DNA of 49,000 nt from Coleofasciculus sp. LEGE 07092 (GCF_015207375.1 NZ_JADEWY010000038.1:1-49000), one strand, 5' to 3'. Shown: positions 1 to 8,786, counted from the stretch's first letter. Made by a program: numbers and translations. The notes: generated by a model from the letters alone, not told the origin.

Positions 1-100
1 GGGGGTGATGGGGGGAGTTGTGTTGGAACATTCGGGTTTTCTATCTCCTTGTCTCCTTGTCCCCGTTCTCCCCTGCCTTCTCGAATCAATCTTGAAGTTT

Positions 101-144
101 AATCATAGCTGTACTGACTGGGAATCATAGCTTTACTGACTGGG
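101..144. repeat. 22-bp tandem direct repeat upstream of rpmI
   Basis: Two adjacent 22-bp units (101-122 and 123-144) differ at one base. They lie in the leader of rpmI-rplT, about 45 bp before the rpmI start, and could duplicate a promoter or leader element. The function is not known. Confidence 0.75.
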
Positions 145-188
145 ATAGTAGTAAAATTAGAGATTGTGCGCTTATTATATGGAAGTCA

Positions 189-386
189 ATGCCCAAATTA
201 AAAACCCGCAGAGCAGCAGCAAAACGCTTTAGAGTAACTGGTACTGGCAAAATTAGACGCCGTAAAGCGTTCAAAAATCACTTACTCCAGCACAAATCCT
301 CACAACGGCGGCGGCGTTTGTCGAATCTGAGTCTAGTGGACGAACGCGATGCGGACAATGTGCGCTTGATGCTGCCATATTTGTAG
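189..386 (+). CDS. rpmI: 50S ribosomal protein L35 (bL35)
   Basis: This is a 65-residue, very basic protein of the usual L35 length. It starts [14 protein letters not shown] and has the Lys/Arg-rich centre [16 protein letters not shown] seen across the family. It is a structural component of the large ribosomal subunit. It lies 45 bp upstream of rplT on the same strand, the standard rpmI-rplT pair. infC, which precedes this pair in many bacteria, is not seen upstream, as is common in cyanobacteria. A TATTAT box at about 172-177 could be a -10 element for the pair. Confidence 0.97.
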   Translation: MPKLKTRRAAAKRFRVTGTGKIRRRKAFKNHLLQHKSSQRRRRLSNLSLVDERDADNVRLMLPYL

Positions 387-431
387 AGCTTTAGCCACAA
401 ATCACTAACTACTAATACCAAATCACGAGCT

Positions 432-788
432 ATGACAAGGGTAAAACGCGGTAACGTCGCTCGCAAACGACGCAAAAAAATTCTCAAACTTGCGAAAGGA
501 TTTAGAGGTTCCCACTCAAGACTCTTCCGCACTGCCAATCAACAGGTGATGAAGGCATTGCGAAATGCTTACCGCGATCGCCGTAAGCGCAAGCGGGATT
601 TTCGACGCCTCTGGATTACTCGCATTAATGCAGCAGCGCGTCAGCATGGCATGAGCTACAGTCAGCTTATGGGTCAGATGAAAAAGGCAAACATCCAGTT
701 GAATCGCAAGATGCTGGCACAGTTGGCAGTTCTCGATCCAGCTAGCTTTGGCAAAGTCGTGGAATTAGCCGATCAAGCTGGAAAATAA
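432..788 (+). CDS. rplT: 50S ribosomal protein L20 (bL20)
   Basis: The 118-residue protein starts [19 protein letters not shown], the conserved basic N-terminal extension of L20 that contacts 23S rRNA. It continues with the conserved [17 protein letters not shown] and [15 protein letters not shown] segments. L20 is an early assembly protein of the large subunit, and in many bacteria it represses its own operon. It directly follows rpmI and was probably co-transcribed with it. The length is typical and there is no sign of damage. Confidence 0.98.
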   Translation: MTRVKRGNVARKRRKKILKLAKGFRGSHSRLFRTANQQVMKALRNAYRDRRKRKRDFRRLWITRINAAARQHGMSYSQLMGQMKKANIQLNRKMLAQLAVLDPASFGKVVELADQAGK

Positions 789-870
789 GTGAGTCATTTG
801 TCCTCTGTCATTAGTCATTTGTCCTTTGTTGACAATGGCTAATGACTGATGGCTACTGAAGCGATCGCCA

Positions 871-1647
871 ATGAAAACGTTTTTTAATTTCACGCTGGTA
901 GTTGGATTGCTGCTGGTATCTTATATCGCACCCGCACCAGTTAGGGCTGCACAACTCGCAGAAATCGAGAAACGGGGTGAGTTAATTGTCGCTGTCAAAG
1001 ATAACCTACGTCCCCTCGCCTTTCAGGATGCTAATGGTAATCTGCAAGGATTTGAAATTGATGTGGCGAGGCGTTTGGCGGCAGAACTTTTGGGGAATCC
1101 TGATGCAGTAGTTTTGCAGCCCGTAACGAATCGCGATCGCTTAGATGTGGTAATACAGGATAAAGTTGACTTGACTATTGCCAGAGTGACGGTAACAGAC
1201 TCTCGTTCCCGATTGGTAGAGTTCAGCATTCCTTACTACCTAGATGGAACAGGTTTAGTCACCAAGAATGCCTCCATTAATAAACTCAGCGATCTCAGCA
1301 CTGGGACGATTGCAGTAATCAAGGGTTCTAGCACGATCGCAGTGGTAAAGTATGCGTTACCAGGGGCGACGTTAGTAGGTGTTGATTCTTATCAAGAGGC
1401 GCGATCGCTTTTGGAAGCAGGGAGGGCTGACGCTTTTGCTGCTGATCGCAGTGTGCTGACGGGTTGGGTACAGGAGTATCCTGAGTATCAGCAACTTGCT
1501 GTGTGGCTGTCTGGGGAAGCCTTAGGCGTAGTGATGCCCAAGGGATTAGAATACGTTGAATTGCGGCAAAAAGTCAATGAGGCGATCGCTCGCTGGCGGG
1601 CTGAGGGTTGGTTAGCTCAACGCGCTGCCGCTTGGGGTTTACCATAG
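871..1647 (+). CDS. ABC-type amino-acid-binding periplasmic protein (SBP_bac_3 family)
   Basis: This is a 258-residue exported solute-binding protein. Residues 1-26 form a cleavable signal peptide (hydrophobic FTLVVGLLLVSY, then APVRA). The mature part opens with the family pattern RGELIVAVKDNLRPLAFQD, followed by LQGFEIDVARRLAAELLG, a bilobed type II binding fold for polar amino acids. VTNRDRLDVVIQDKVDLTIARVTVT is the usual hinge region. No permease or ATPase gene adjoins it, so its transporter partner is elsewhere or it is an orphan receptor. The ligand cannot be predicted. The next gene starts within 40 bp on the same strand. Confidence 0.9.
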   Translation: MKTFFNFTLVVGLLLVSYIAPAPVRAAQLAEIEKRGELIVAVKDNLRPLAFQDANGNLQGFEIDVARRLAAELLGNPDAVVLQPVTNRDRLDVVIQDKVDLTIARVTVTDSRSRLVEFSIPYYLDGTGLVTKNASINKLSDLSTGTIAVIKGSSTIAVVKYALPGATLVGVDSYQEARSLLEAGRADAFAADRSVLTGWVQEYPEYQQLAVWLSGEALGVVMPKGLEYVELRQKVNEAIARWRAEGWLAQRAAAWGLP

Positions 1648-1684
1648 GTAAAGATTGAACCTGTATAGATTCCAGCAATCAAAG

Positions 1685-2212
1685 ATGGATAATCCGCTTC
1701 CCATTACTTATTTATTGATATTGCTAGTGCTGCTGGGCGTTGCTGCTTCAGCAGTTGTCCGTCAAGTTCTCAAAACTCGCCGAATCGAGACGAACCTCTC
1801 ACGGCTCGAAAAAAAGCTGCGAAACGAGCGCGGAAAAGTACAAGAGTATTACGAGTTGGGCAGTATTTATTTAGATAAGAAACTCTTTGCCCAAGCGATT
1901 ATTCTATTTCAAAAAGCAATGAAAGCTGTAGATGCTGAGGAACAAAACCTCGCGCCTGTTTACAACGCCCTAGGTTTTGCTTACTTTTCTCAAGAACAGT
2001 ACGATATTGCCATTCGCAACTACAAAGAATCCTTAAAACAAGAGCCGGAATATGTCACCGCACTCAATAACCTGGCTCATGCTTACGAACGTAAGAAGCT
2101 GACGGCGCAGGCATTACAAACCTATGAAGAAGCGCTACAGTACGAACCAAATAATAGCACAGCAAAACGCCGCTCCGAATCCCTTCGCAAGCGGTTAGCG
2201 ACACCGGCATGA
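1685..2212 (+). CDS. Membrane-anchored TPR protein
   Basis: The protein is 175 residues from the ATG at 1685. An upstream TTG at 1655 would add ten residues that look non-conserved. Residues about 4-26 form one transmembrane helix (PITYLLILLVLLGVAASAVV), then a basic linker and short coiled coil. Three TPR-type repeats follow (about 55-165), with motifs such as FAQAIILFQKAMKA, YNALGFAYFSQEQYDIAIRNYKESLKQEPEY and NNLAHAYERKKLTAQALQTYEEAL. Similar short anchored TPR proteins are common in cyanobacteria and usually act as assembly scaffolds, but no specific partner can be named. A terminator hairpin follows at 2239. Confidence 0.85.
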   Translation: MDNPLPITYLLILLVLLGVAASAVVRQVLKTRRIETNLSRLEKKLRNERGKVQEYYELGSIYLDKKLFAQAIILFQKAMKAVDAEEQNLAPVYNALGFAYFSQEQYDIAIRNYKESLKQEPEYVTALNNLAHAYERKKLTAQALQTYEEALQYEPNNSTAKRRSESLRKRLATPA

Positions 2213-2238
2213 GACAGACTCCTAAAAACCATCCTTGA

Positions 2239-2284
2239 ATATGCCCGTGCGGACAAATAAAACCGCAGGGGCATATTTTATTTT
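2239..2284 (+). terminator. Intrinsic terminator after the TPR gene
   Basis: A GC-rich stem pairs ATATGCCCGTGCGG (2239-2252) with CCGCAGGGGCATAT (2263-2276) around an A-rich loop. A T-rich tract (TTTATTTTAT) follows. It separates the TPR gene from the P450 gene. Confidence 0.8.
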
Positions 2285-2315
2285 ATCTTGAAGTGTAAAG
2301 TTGCAAATCACATCT

Positions 2316-3704
2316 ATGAAACTGCCCGATGGTCCCAAAAGCTCCCCGACGATGCAGCTCATCCGGTGGATTGCTGACCCGCTCGCCTTCTTGGATAGTT
2401 GTGCAGAACGCTACGGGGACACGTTTACATTAAATCTGAGAAACTTTGAACCTTTAGTTTTTCTCAGCCATCCCCAGGCAATTCAAGAGATTTTCACTGC
2501 CGATCCGAAGCTGTTTGACTCAGGTCGGGGGAACAAGATTGTAAAACCCTTGGTGGGAGAGAATTCTCTATTATTGTTAGATGGCGCTCGCCATGCAGCA
2601 CAACGGCGTTTGATGATGCCTCCCTTTCACGGGGAACGGATGCACTCTTACAGTCAATTAATGTGCGAAATTGCCGAGCAGGTGGCAAGTCAGTGGAACG
2701 TTGGTAAACCGATCTGCATTCGTGCCCAAATGCAAGAAATTACCCTACAAGTCATCGTGCAAACAGTATTCGGATTGCGAGAAGGAGTGCGTTATCAACA
2801 ACTGATACCACTCCTCTCCGCTATGTTAAACATGACTGACTCTCCCCTGAGTTCAAGCCTGCTATTCTTTCGCTTTCTGCAAAAAGACTTGGGTGCATGG
2901 AGTCCTTGGGGACGCTTTGTGGGACGCAGGCAGCAAATTTATGAACTCTTGCAAGCGGAGATTGACGAGCGTCGAGAGCGATCGCAATTGCAGGGCAATG
3001 ATGTTCTCACTTTAATGATGTCGGCGCGTGATGAACTGGGTCAGCCGATGACTGATGCAGAGTTAAAAGATGAGTTGATGACCCTTTTGTTTGCGGGTCA
3101 CGAGACTACCGCGACTGCCTTAGCCTGGGCTTTCTACTGGATTCATCAGCGTCCTTCAATTTATCAAAAACTTGTACAAGAACTGGATAGTTTAGGGGAA
3201 AATCCAGAACCCATTGCGATCGCAAAACTCCCCTACCTTACCGCCGTTTGCCAAGAAACCCTGCGGATTTACCCCGTTATTTTCTTTGCATTTCCGCGAG
3301 TCACGAAAGCACCCATGCAGGTAATGGGTCGTCAATATGACACCAATACCACGTTATTTCCCTGTATTTACCTAACTCATCATCGGGAAGATATCTATCC
3401 AGAACCCAATCAATTTAAGCCAGAGCGCTTCCTCGATCGGCAATTTTCTCCCTATGAGTATTTGCCCTTTGGTGGCAGTAATCGCCGTTGTGTGGGCTTT
3501 GCTTTAGCGCAGATGGAAATGAAACTGGTATTGGCTAGCATTTTGTCGCGCTATCAGTTAACACTGGCAGATACCAAACCCGTAAAACCCCAACGTCGGG
3601 GCTTCACCGTTTCTCCAGAGGGTGGCGTGCGGATGATGGTAATAGGTCAGAGATCGCCTTCGGAGCGGGTTTCTGTCGGGACTGCCAGCACTAGTACTCA
3701 ATAA
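2316..3704 (+). CDS. Cytochrome P450, CYP110-like
   Basis: From the ATG at 2316 the protein has 462 residues. A TTG at 2301 would add five. P450 hallmarks appear in order: I-helix AGHETT (about 260-265), K-helix ETLR (about 314-317), the PERF segment (PEPNQFKPERF), and the haem-ligand signature FGGSNRRCVG with the Cys at about residue 392. The N-terminus (LPDGPKSSP...LIRWIADPLAFLD) resembles cyanobacterial CYP110 enzymes, which hydroxylate fatty acids or terpenoids. There is no membrane anchor. The neighbours give no pathway, so the substrate is open. All key residues are present. Confidence 0.93.
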   Translation: MKLPDGPKSSPTMQLIRWIADPLAFLDSCAERYGDTFTLNLRNFEPLVFLSHPQAIQEIFTADPKLFDSGRGNKIVKPLVGENSLLLLDGARHAAQRRLMMPPFHGERMHSYSQLMCEIAEQVASQWNVGKPICIRAQMQEITLQVIVQTVFGLREGVRYQQLIPLLSAMLNMTDSPLSSSLLFFRFLQKDLGAWSPWGRFVGRRQQIYELLQAEIDERRERSQLQGNDVLTLMMSARDELGQPMTDAELKDELMTLLFAGHETTATALAWAFYWIHQRPSIYQKLVQELDSLGENPEPIAIAKLPYLTAVCQETLRIYPVIFFAFPRVTKAPMQVMGRQYDTNTTLFPCIYLTHHREDIYPEPNQFKPERFLDRQFSPYEYLPFGGSNRRCVGFALAQMEMKLVLASILSRYQLTLADTKPVKPQRRGFTVSPEGGVRMMVIGQRSPSERVSVGTASTSTQ

Positions 3705-3711
3705 ATGCGTA

Positions 3712-4326
3712 CTACGAGCAAGTTGTCAAAGGATTAGGACACTGCTCCTCCGGCGCAATCCACCCTTTCAATCCTTCATAGTTAACTAACGCCCAAGATT
3801 GGTCACATCCTAACAGCTTTACCTCTGTTGCTGGTGGAATTCGACCCATGACTCTGCTATCAGCACTAGCATTGGCATAAACAGAAACGCCCTCAGTACC
3901 GTAACCGCGAGTACTAATCCCCAAAAGCGGAGCGTAAACCCATCCCGTTCCCTGAAATTCCACGTTTTCGGGACTTTCCGCCTTCATTACCTGTACCCAC
4001 TCCCCTTGAGATGCCTTGATATCAACAAAAACAGCAACAGCAGAGGTAGGTAATTTGTCAATCGTTTCGTAATTCTTTCCCGGACCCGAACGCACGTTCA
4101 AACCTTGGGAATCTTTATCAATTACATAGGCGCTCATCTGACAGCTACGCTGACTTTCAGCCGTCGTGCTAGAAACCGCCGCCACTTGATCGCCTGTTTT
4201 AGCAGGGGGTTCAGCTTCAGGTGAACTAGATAATTGTGATCTTTGAGATGTCGAGTTCAAGTCAGAAGTCTGACAACCAGCGGCGATGCTGCCCCAAAGT
4301 AGAGTCAAAACTAGTAATTTTTTCAT
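3712..4326 (-). CDS. SH3-domain lipoprotein
   Basis: This 204-residue exported protein starts MKKLLVLTLLWGSIAAGCQTS, with a lipobox whose Cys is residue 18. A Ser/Gln-rich linker to about residue 60 precedes two bacterial SH3-like modules: SAYVIDKDSQGLNVRSGPGKNY (about 66-130) and GVSVYANASADSRVMGRIPP (about 145-195). NVRSGPGKNYETI is the classic SH3b motif. Such domains bind peptidoglycan or proteins in the periplasm. The stop lies only 7 bp from the convergent P450 stop. Confidence 0.87.
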   Translation of the reverse strand: MKKLLVLTLLWGSIAAGCQTSDLNSTSQRSQLSSSPEAEPPAKTGDQVAAVSSTTAESQRSCQMSAYVIDKDSQGLNVRSGPGKNYETIDKLPTSAVAVFVDIKASQGEWVQVMKAESPENVEFQGTGWVYAPLLGISTRGYGTEGVSVYANASADSRVMGRIPPATEVKLLGCDQSWALVNYEGLKGWIAPEEQCPNPLTTCS

Positions 4327-4510
4327 GAATTATCCCTATCCTGCACAGATGCATGACATCCAATCGAATTGATTAGTGAAGTGCAATGAAGCAACAGATT
4401 TGGTAGCGGATGTAGCGGATTAACGGATATGTGAGAGATTCTAAATATTGGGCTACTTGCAGTGAAGGAGCTATTGAATGGCGATCGCCTGTGGATGTGA
4501 TTAGGGATTA

Positions 4511-4547
4511 TAAAAATTCCCAGGAACCGAGAAACTCGGCTCCTAGG
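4511..4547 (-). terminator. Intrinsic terminator of the rplJ-rplL operon
   Basis: Read on the minus strand, CCTAGGAGCCGAG (4547-4535) pairs with CTCGGTTCCTGGG (4531-4519) around a TTT loop and is followed by AATTTTTA. It sits just beyond the rplL stop. Confidence 0.85.
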
Positions 4548-4557
4548 AGTACTAACT

Positions 4558-4965
4558 CTACTTCACAGAAGCCTTAGCACCAGCCTCTTCTAGTTGCTTC
4601 TTAGCCTCCTCAGCCGCATCCTTGGCAACGGCTTCTTTAACAGGCTTGGGAGCTGATTCCACCAAATCTTTGGCTTCCTTCAGACCTAGACCGGTTAACG
4701 TCCGCACTACCTTCAAGATGGCAATTTTCTTGTCAGCGGGAACGTCTTCCAGCACGACATCAAATTCGGTTTTCTCTTCAGCTTCTTCAGCCGGAACCGC
4801 AGCTCCACCGCCACCCGCCATACCGGGAGCCATCATCATCATGCCGCCAGCCGGAGCCGCAGCGCTGACACCAAAGGTATCTTCAATTTGCGTGACCAGC
4901 TCAGAAGCTTCTAGCAGAGTCAGTGATTTTAATTTTTCCAGAATTTCGTTGGTTGTATCAGACAT
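4558..4965 (-). CDS. rplL: 50S ribosomal protein L7/L12 (bL12)
   Basis: The 135-residue acidic stalk protein has an N-terminal dimerisation domain ([32 protein letters not shown]), a Gly/Met/Ala-rich hinge (about 38-60) and the conserved C-terminal domain [25 protein letters not shown]...[11 protein letters not shown]. It recruits translation GTPases. It is the last gene of the rplK-rplA-rplJ-rplL block, about 100 bp after rplJ. The hinge is slightly long and contains the run MMMMAPGM, but the protein is complete. Confidence 0.98.
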   Translation of the reverse strand: MSDTTNEILEKLKSLTLLEASELVTQIEDTFGVSAAAPAGGMMMMAPGMAGGGGAAVPAEEAEEKTEFDVVLEDVPADKKIAILKVVRTLTGLGLKEAKDLVESAPKPVKEAVAKDAAEEAKKQLEEAGAKASVK

Positions 4966-5065
4966 CGATAAACTCCTTTAAGATGAATTATTTGGTTAGT
5001 CCCCCCATCCCCCCCTCTCCCCATCAAAGCTCCAGTGAATTACACCTGGAGAACGCCCATTAGAA

Positions 5066-5632
5066 TTAGGCTTTGTCTTCTTTCTGAGCAGCGATCGCTT
5101 GTAAGACGCGACCCAGGGAAGCAGGAACCTCATTGATACCGCGACCCAGGGAAGCAGGAACCTCATTGATACCCACAGCCAGCTTGGTAGCGATAGAATT
5201 AATCGCACCAGCAATTTGGGCAATCAGTTCCTCCTTAGACGGCAAGTCAGCGATCGCTTTAACTTGGTCTTGATTCAAGGCACGACCTTGCATGACGCCG
5301 CCCTTGAATTCTGTCTTCTTACTGACTTTCTGGAAGTCCTGGTAAGCCCTGATTGCACCGCCAATGTCATCTTTGACTAGCAGAAAGGCGGTTGAACCGA
5401 CAAGGAATTCGGTCATCGGTTGCCAGTTTTCATCACCCTCGACTGCCCGCCGCATCAGAGTGTTCTTGGTCACTTTACAAACGGTGCCAGTCGGACGCAC
5501 ACGATTCCGCAAGTCGCTGATTTCCGCAACCGACAATCCCTGATAGTCGATAACAATCGCTAACTGAGACTCGCCCAAAAGTTTCTGCAAATCGGCAACG
5601 ACTTCCTGTTTGTTTTCTAGTGTTCTGCCCAT
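5066..5632 (-). CDS. rplJ: 50S ribosomal protein L10 (uL10) with an in-frame repeat
   Basis: The 188-residue stalk base protein starts MGRTLENKQEVVADLQKLL, then the conserved ESQLAIVIDYQGLSVAEISDLRN and KVTKNTLMRRA. It anchors L7/L12 dimers on the ribosome through its C-terminal helix. Near the C-terminus the 11-residue unit GINEVPASLGR occurs twice in succession, encoded by a perfect 33-bp tandem duplication (5108-5173). The repeat lies just before the L12-binding helix (VLQAIAAQ) and lengthens the linker. An untranslated L10 leader lies upstream. A GGAGGTGAG Shine-Dalgarno sequence precedes the ATG. Confidence 0.97.
   Translation of the reverse strand: MGRTLENKQEVVADLQKLLGESQLAIVIDYQGLSVAEISDLRNRVRPTGTVCKVTKNTLMRRAVEGDENWQPMTEFLVGSTAFLLVKDDIGGAIRAYQDFQKVSKKTEFKGGVMQGRALNQDQVKAIADLPSKEELIAQIAGAINSIATKLAVGINEVPASLGRGINEVPASLGRVLQAIAAQKEDKA
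5108..5173. repeat. Perfect 33-bp tandem duplication inside rplJ
   Basis: Units 5108-5140 and 5141-5173 are identical and in frame. They encode GINEVPASLGR twice. Perfect identity at the DNA level points to a recent duplication or an assembly artefact. Confidence 0.93.
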
Positions 5633-5652
5633 TCGTTTCTCACCTCCTTTTT

Positions 5653-5727
5653 GTTATTAGTCATTAGTCATTAGTCATTAGTCCGTTGTTGAATTGTCAG
5701 TTGACCGAGGACTAACGACTAATAACC
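5653..5727. repeat. Heptad TTAGTCA repeats forming a hairpin with their inverse
   Basis: Four heptads TTAGTCA/C run at 5657-5684. The inverse GGACTAACGACTAATAAC lies at about 5709-5727, so the stretch can fold into a long AT-rich hairpin. It sits between the L10 leader and the rplJ ribosome binding site. Related TTAGTCATT tracts occur at about 789-835. Confidence 0.75.
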
Positions 5728-5734
5728 AACACAA

Positions 5735-5880
5735 AACCCCGGACACCATGCCGGGGTTGCGCTTTATATCTTAAGTGCTACGCCATTCACATAGAATGCC
5801 CATGGCACGGCAGATATATAGGGCGCTGACCTCGGCAGGATATTAAGCGATTCGCACCTGCTTTCTCTGGTACAAGCCAA
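5735..5880 (-). ncRNA. Ribosomal protein L10 leader RNA with attenuator hairpin
   Basis: On the minus strand the segment 5861-5828 reads GCAGGTGCGAATCGCTTAAT and continues ATCCTGCCGAGGTC. The GCAGG/CCTGC pairing and the CCTGCCGAGGT block match my recollection of the bacterial L10 leader, to which the L10-L12 complex binds for autoregulation. Further downstream, AACCCCGG (5758-5751) pairs perfectly with CCGGGGTT (5742-5735) and is followed by TTTTGT, which looks like an intrinsic attenuator. The position between rplA and rplJ is the expected one. The outer boundaries are approximate. Confidence 0.8.
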
Positions 5881-5916
5881 TTGAGTTTTAGTTTGTCAGA
5901 CTGCTAAAACTTCAAA

Positions 5917-6630
5917 TTAGACAGCCTCAATTTTCATGTCTCGCAGAGTATTAATTTCGACTTCAATTGATGGACCCATTGTCGCCGATACATATATACT
6001 ACGCCAAAAACGACCTTTTGCTCCCGAAGGACGGTTGCGGTCGATTGTTTCCTGCAAGGATTTGAGATTCGCTAGCAAGTCTTGGGCAGAAAATGATGTC
6101 TTGCCAAACATAACATGAACGATGCCAGTGCGATCGGAACGAAACTCTACTTTACCAGCTTTAACTTCTTCGATTGCTTGCGCCAAATCAAAGGTTACTG
6201 TTCCGCCTTTGGGTGAAGGCATCAAACCTCGCGGTCCCAAAAGCCGTCCCAATTTTGCCACCTGCGGCATCATATCTGGTGTCGCAATCAGGCGATCAAA
6301 GTCCATCATGCCGTTTTGGATTTCTGCAATCAGTTCCTCTGAACCGGCAATATCAGCCCCAGCGTTACTCGCTTCCGTAACTTTCTCACCTCTGGCAATC
6401 ACTGCTACCCGCACAACCTGACCAGTCCCCTTCGGCAGTGCCACAGTTGTCCGCAACTGCTGATCGGTGTACTTCGGGTCGATTCCCAAGCGGATATGGG
6501 CTTCTGCTGATTCTGGAAACTTAGCAGTGGCTGTTTCTTTTAAAAGATTAAGTGCTTCTAAGGGTTCGTAAGGTCTCTCTTCAACCTTCTTTTGCAATTC
6601 TTGCAGTCGGCGCGATATTTTTTTTGACAT
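5917..6630 (-). CDS. rplA: 50S ribosomal protein L1 (uL1)
   Basis: The 237-residue protein has all conserved blocks: [69 protein letters not shown], and the C-terminal [16 protein letters not shown]1 forms the mobile L1 stalk that helps release deacylated tRNA and can repress its own mRNA. It follows rplK after a 160-bp gap in which I see no clear terminator. Rather than continuing directly, the downstream rplJ has its own leader and attenuator. Confidence 0.98.
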   Translation of the reverse strand: MSKKISRRLQELQKKVEERPYEPLEALNLLKETATAKFPESAEAHIRLGIDPKYTDQQLRTTVALPKGTGQVVRVAVIARGEKVTEASNAGADIAGSEELIAEIQNGMMDFDRLIATPDMMPQVAKLGRLLGPRGLMPSPKGGTVTFDLAQAIEEVKAGKVEFRSDRTGIVHVMFGKTSFSAQDLLANLKSLQETIDRNRPSGAKGRFWRSIYVSATMGPSIEVEINTLRDMKIEAV

Positions 6631-6789
6631 TTTCTCTCTCCTGGGGTCACTAACGAAGCGCTGCTTCTCCCCCTGATTGGGTTTAGTGAAATTGAGTACT
6701 CAGAAAGTCTGAACTTATAAAGTGTAAAGTATGAAAGAGGATTTTTGGTGGGTGTACCAAAGTCATCCTTCCCTTCATAGGTTAGCCTT

Positions 6790-7215
6790 CTAGTCGCTAA
6801 TTGCCACTCCCATGTTTCGGGCAGTGCCTTCGACAATTTTCATGGCTGCCTCAATGTCATTAGCATTAAGGTCAGGCATCTTAGTCTGGGCAATTTCTTG
6901 GAGTTGCGCCCGCGTAATTGACCCAACTCTCTGTTTGTTGGGTTCACTCGAACCCCGTTCAACTCCTGCTGCTTTTTTAATCAGCACAGATGCTGGTGGC
7001 GTTTTGAGGACGAAGGTAAAACTGCGATCCTCAAAAACCGAAATCTCTACTGGCACCACCATGCCAGCTTGGTCTGCGGTCTTGGCGTTGTATTCTTTAC
7101 AGAACGCCATGATATTTACCCCGTGCTGACCCAAAGCTGGTCCCACAGGCGGGGCTGGGTTGGCTTTCCCTGCCGGGAGAGCCAACTTAATCATTGCAAC
7201 GACTTTTTTTGCCAT
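6790..7215 (-). CDS. rplK: 50S ribosomal protein L11 (uL11)
   Basis: The 141-residue protein has the conserved N-terminal domain ([37 protein letters not shown]) and the rRNA-binding C-terminal domain ([26 protein letters not shown], then [23 protein letters not shown]). It forms part of the GTPase-associated centre and binds 23S rRNA. It starts three bases after the nusG stop, so the two are certainly co-transcribed. Confidence 0.98.
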   Translation of the reverse strand: MAKKVVAMIKLALPAGKANPAPPVGPALGQHGVNIMAFCKEYNAKTADQAGMVVPVEISVFEDRSFTFVLKTPPASVLIKKAAGVERGSSEPNKQRVGSITRAQLQEIAQTKMPDLNANDIEAAMKIVEGTARNMGVAISD

Positions 7216-7218
7216 TAT

Positions 7219-7836
7219 TTAGCTCGTTTTTTCAACCTGGTTGAATTCTAATTCTACAGGTGTATCCCGTCCAAAAATTGAGAGTAATGCTTTGAGTTTG
7301 CTGCGTTCTGGGCTAACTTCAATCACTTCGCCTTCAAAATCTTTGAACGGACCTGATAGTACTATGATCTTATCCCCAACAGCCATGTCAACTTTAATGA
7401 CTGGCTCTTGTTCTTCGGTCTGCTTGAAGATCCGTTCTACTTCTCCTGGACTCAGCGGCACGGGTTTCACGTGTCCCCGTCCTCGTCCGTAGCGACGTTT
7501 TTGTTCTGCCCCAACAAAATTAATCACATTTGGTGTATTTTTGACAACCTGCCAGGTGTCATCATCCATCACCATTTCGACTAACACGTAGCCTGGGAAG
7601 ACCTTTTCTTCAGAGTGTTGCCGAGAACCATCCTTGCGGATTTTTACGGTTGGTGTCTGGGGAATCTGCACTCTCAAGATCCGATCAGCTACATCAAGGG
7701 TTTGAACGCGCTGTTCGAGGTTGGTTTTGACCCGCTTTTCACAACCAGATGCTACCTGAACCGCATACCAATGTGCAGATTGAGAGTCTTCTAGCTGTTG
7801 ATTTGGATCGCTTGATTCGTTTGTTGTAAAACTCAT
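7219..7836 (-). CDS. nusG: Transcription termination/antitermination factor NusG
   Basis: The 205-residue protein has an NGN domain (HWYAVQVASGCEKRVKTNLEQRV, with FPGYVLVEMVMDDDTWQVVKNTPNVINFVG) and a C-terminal KOW domain (GDKIIVLSGPFKDFEGEVIEVSPERSKLKALLSIFGRDTPVELEFNQVEK). It binds RNA polymerase and couples it to Rho or ribosomes. I prefer the ATG at 7836 because it overlaps the secE stop as TGATG. An upstream in-frame start at 7860 would run into secE. A short acidic, Gln/Ser-rich N-terminal tail precedes the domain, as in other cyanobacteria. Confidence 0.96.
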   Translation of the reverse strand: MSFTTNESSDPNQQLEDSQSAHWYAVQVASGCEKRVKTNLEQRVQTLDVADRILRVQIPQTPTVKIRKDGSRQHSEEKVFPGYVLVEMVMDDDTWQVVKNTPNVINFVGAEQKRRYGRGRGHVKPVPLSPGEVERIFKQTEEQEPVIKVDMAVGDKIIVLSGPFKDFEGEVIEVSPERSKLKALLSIFGRDTPVELEFNQVEKTS

Positions 7837-8063
7837 CAAAATACCTGTCCTGATACCCACACGAAGAGACCATCCACCAAATAAATGAGGGTGGCTGAGA
7901 GAATTACCATCATCAGTACAGCCGCTGATTCACTGAGGAGCTGCTGCCGAGAGGGCCAAACCACTTTAGCGAGTTCTTCTTTTGTGTCTTGAAGAAACTT
8001 GACTGGATTTAACCCAGAGGTGGTTTCCTGAATCTCTACTTCATTTTTTGTTTTCTTTGCCAC
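7836..8063 (-). CDS. secE: Preprotein translocase subunit SecE
   Basis: This is a 75-residue single-span SecE. A polar N-terminus is followed by NPVKFLQDTKEELAKVVWPSRQQLLSESAAVLMMVILSATLIYLVDGLFVWV. The amphipathic motif KEELAKVVWPSRQQ and the following transmembrane helix are diagnostic. It stabilises SecY in the plasma and thylakoid membranes. The stop overlaps the nusG start by one base. tRNA-Trp lies about 195 bp upstream, the usual bacterial order. Confidence 0.95.
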   Translation of the reverse strand: MAKKTKNEVEIQETTSGLNPVKFLQDTKEELAKVVWPSRQQLLSESAAVLMMVILSATLIYLVDGLFVWVSGQVF

Positions 8064-8257
8064 AATGTTTTTTCTCCCCCGTTAATCAATTTGGGATGCT
8101 CGTTAATGAAGTTAGGAGAACGCTGCCAAACCGAGAATTTGGCAACTATTCACAAAATTAAGTCTAACCCAAAGTCTTTCACTTGTCTGAGGCTACGCCT
8201 GCCACAGCGATGCTTTTGGGTAGACCTAAAATTCCGCCTTCATTTAACGGATTCAAG

Positions 8258-8330
8258 CGCGCCCTGGAGGACTTGAACCCCCGACATCAGGTTTTGGAGA
8301 CCTGCGTTCTACCAACTGAACTAAGAGCGC
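8258..8330 (-). tRNA. tRNA-Trp (anticodon CCA)
   Basis: This is a 73-nt cloverleaf on the minus strand. The acceptor stem pairs GCGCTCT with AGGGCGC, the anticodon loop CTCCAAA carries CCA, and the T-arm contains GGTTCAAGT. The CCA tail is not encoded. It stands upstream of secE-nusG, as in many bacteria. Confidence 0.96.
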
Positions 8331-8429
8331 TTGATTAGTAGGAGAGGTAAAGCTACCTCTGCTGCCTTATTCAGTGTAGCGCAATTGGGGCATGAATACC
8401 AAGTCAACCTTCCATATTAAATATGTGGA

Positions 8430-8786
8430 TTAGCGATCAAAGCGCTGTTTGACTCGAGTCGCTTTACCAACGCGATCGCGCAAGTAAAATAGCTTGGCTC
8501 GACGCACTTTCCCCCGACGCACAATTTTAATGTTGGCAATTCGGGGTGAATGTATCAGAAAAATCCGTTCGACCCCAATACCTTGAAAGATTCGTCGTAC
8601 TGTAATTGTCTCATTGATGCCACCGCTACGCATAGCGATAACGGTGCCTTCGTAAGGCTGTACCCGTTCTTTGTTGCCTTCCCGAATCCGGACGCCCACC
8701 CTTATGGTGTCGCCAATGTGGATGGTAGGCAGATCAGATTTAAGCTGTTCGGCTTCCAGTGAGCGAATAACTTCTTGAGCGTTCAT
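8430..8786 (-). CDS. rplS: 50S ribosomal protein L19 (bL19)
   Basis: The 118-residue protein carries the L19 signature in order: [38 protein letters not shown], then [46 protein letters not shown]19 sits at the interface of the 30S and 50S subunits. It is the most upstream gene of this minus-strand translation block and is followed by tRNA-Trp. The length is normal. Confidence 0.98.
   Translation of the reverse strand: MNAQEVIRSLEAEQLKSDLPTIHIGDTIRVGVRIREGNKERVQPYEGTVIAMRSGGINETITVRRIFQGIGVERIFLIHSPRIANIKIVRRGKVRRAKLFYLRDRVGKATRVKQRFDR

Noticed and set aside
4622..4981. Plus-strand open frame of 119 codons opposite rplL
   Set aside because: It is the antisense shadow of the rplL coding sequence, with low-complexity Ser/Pro/Ala content.
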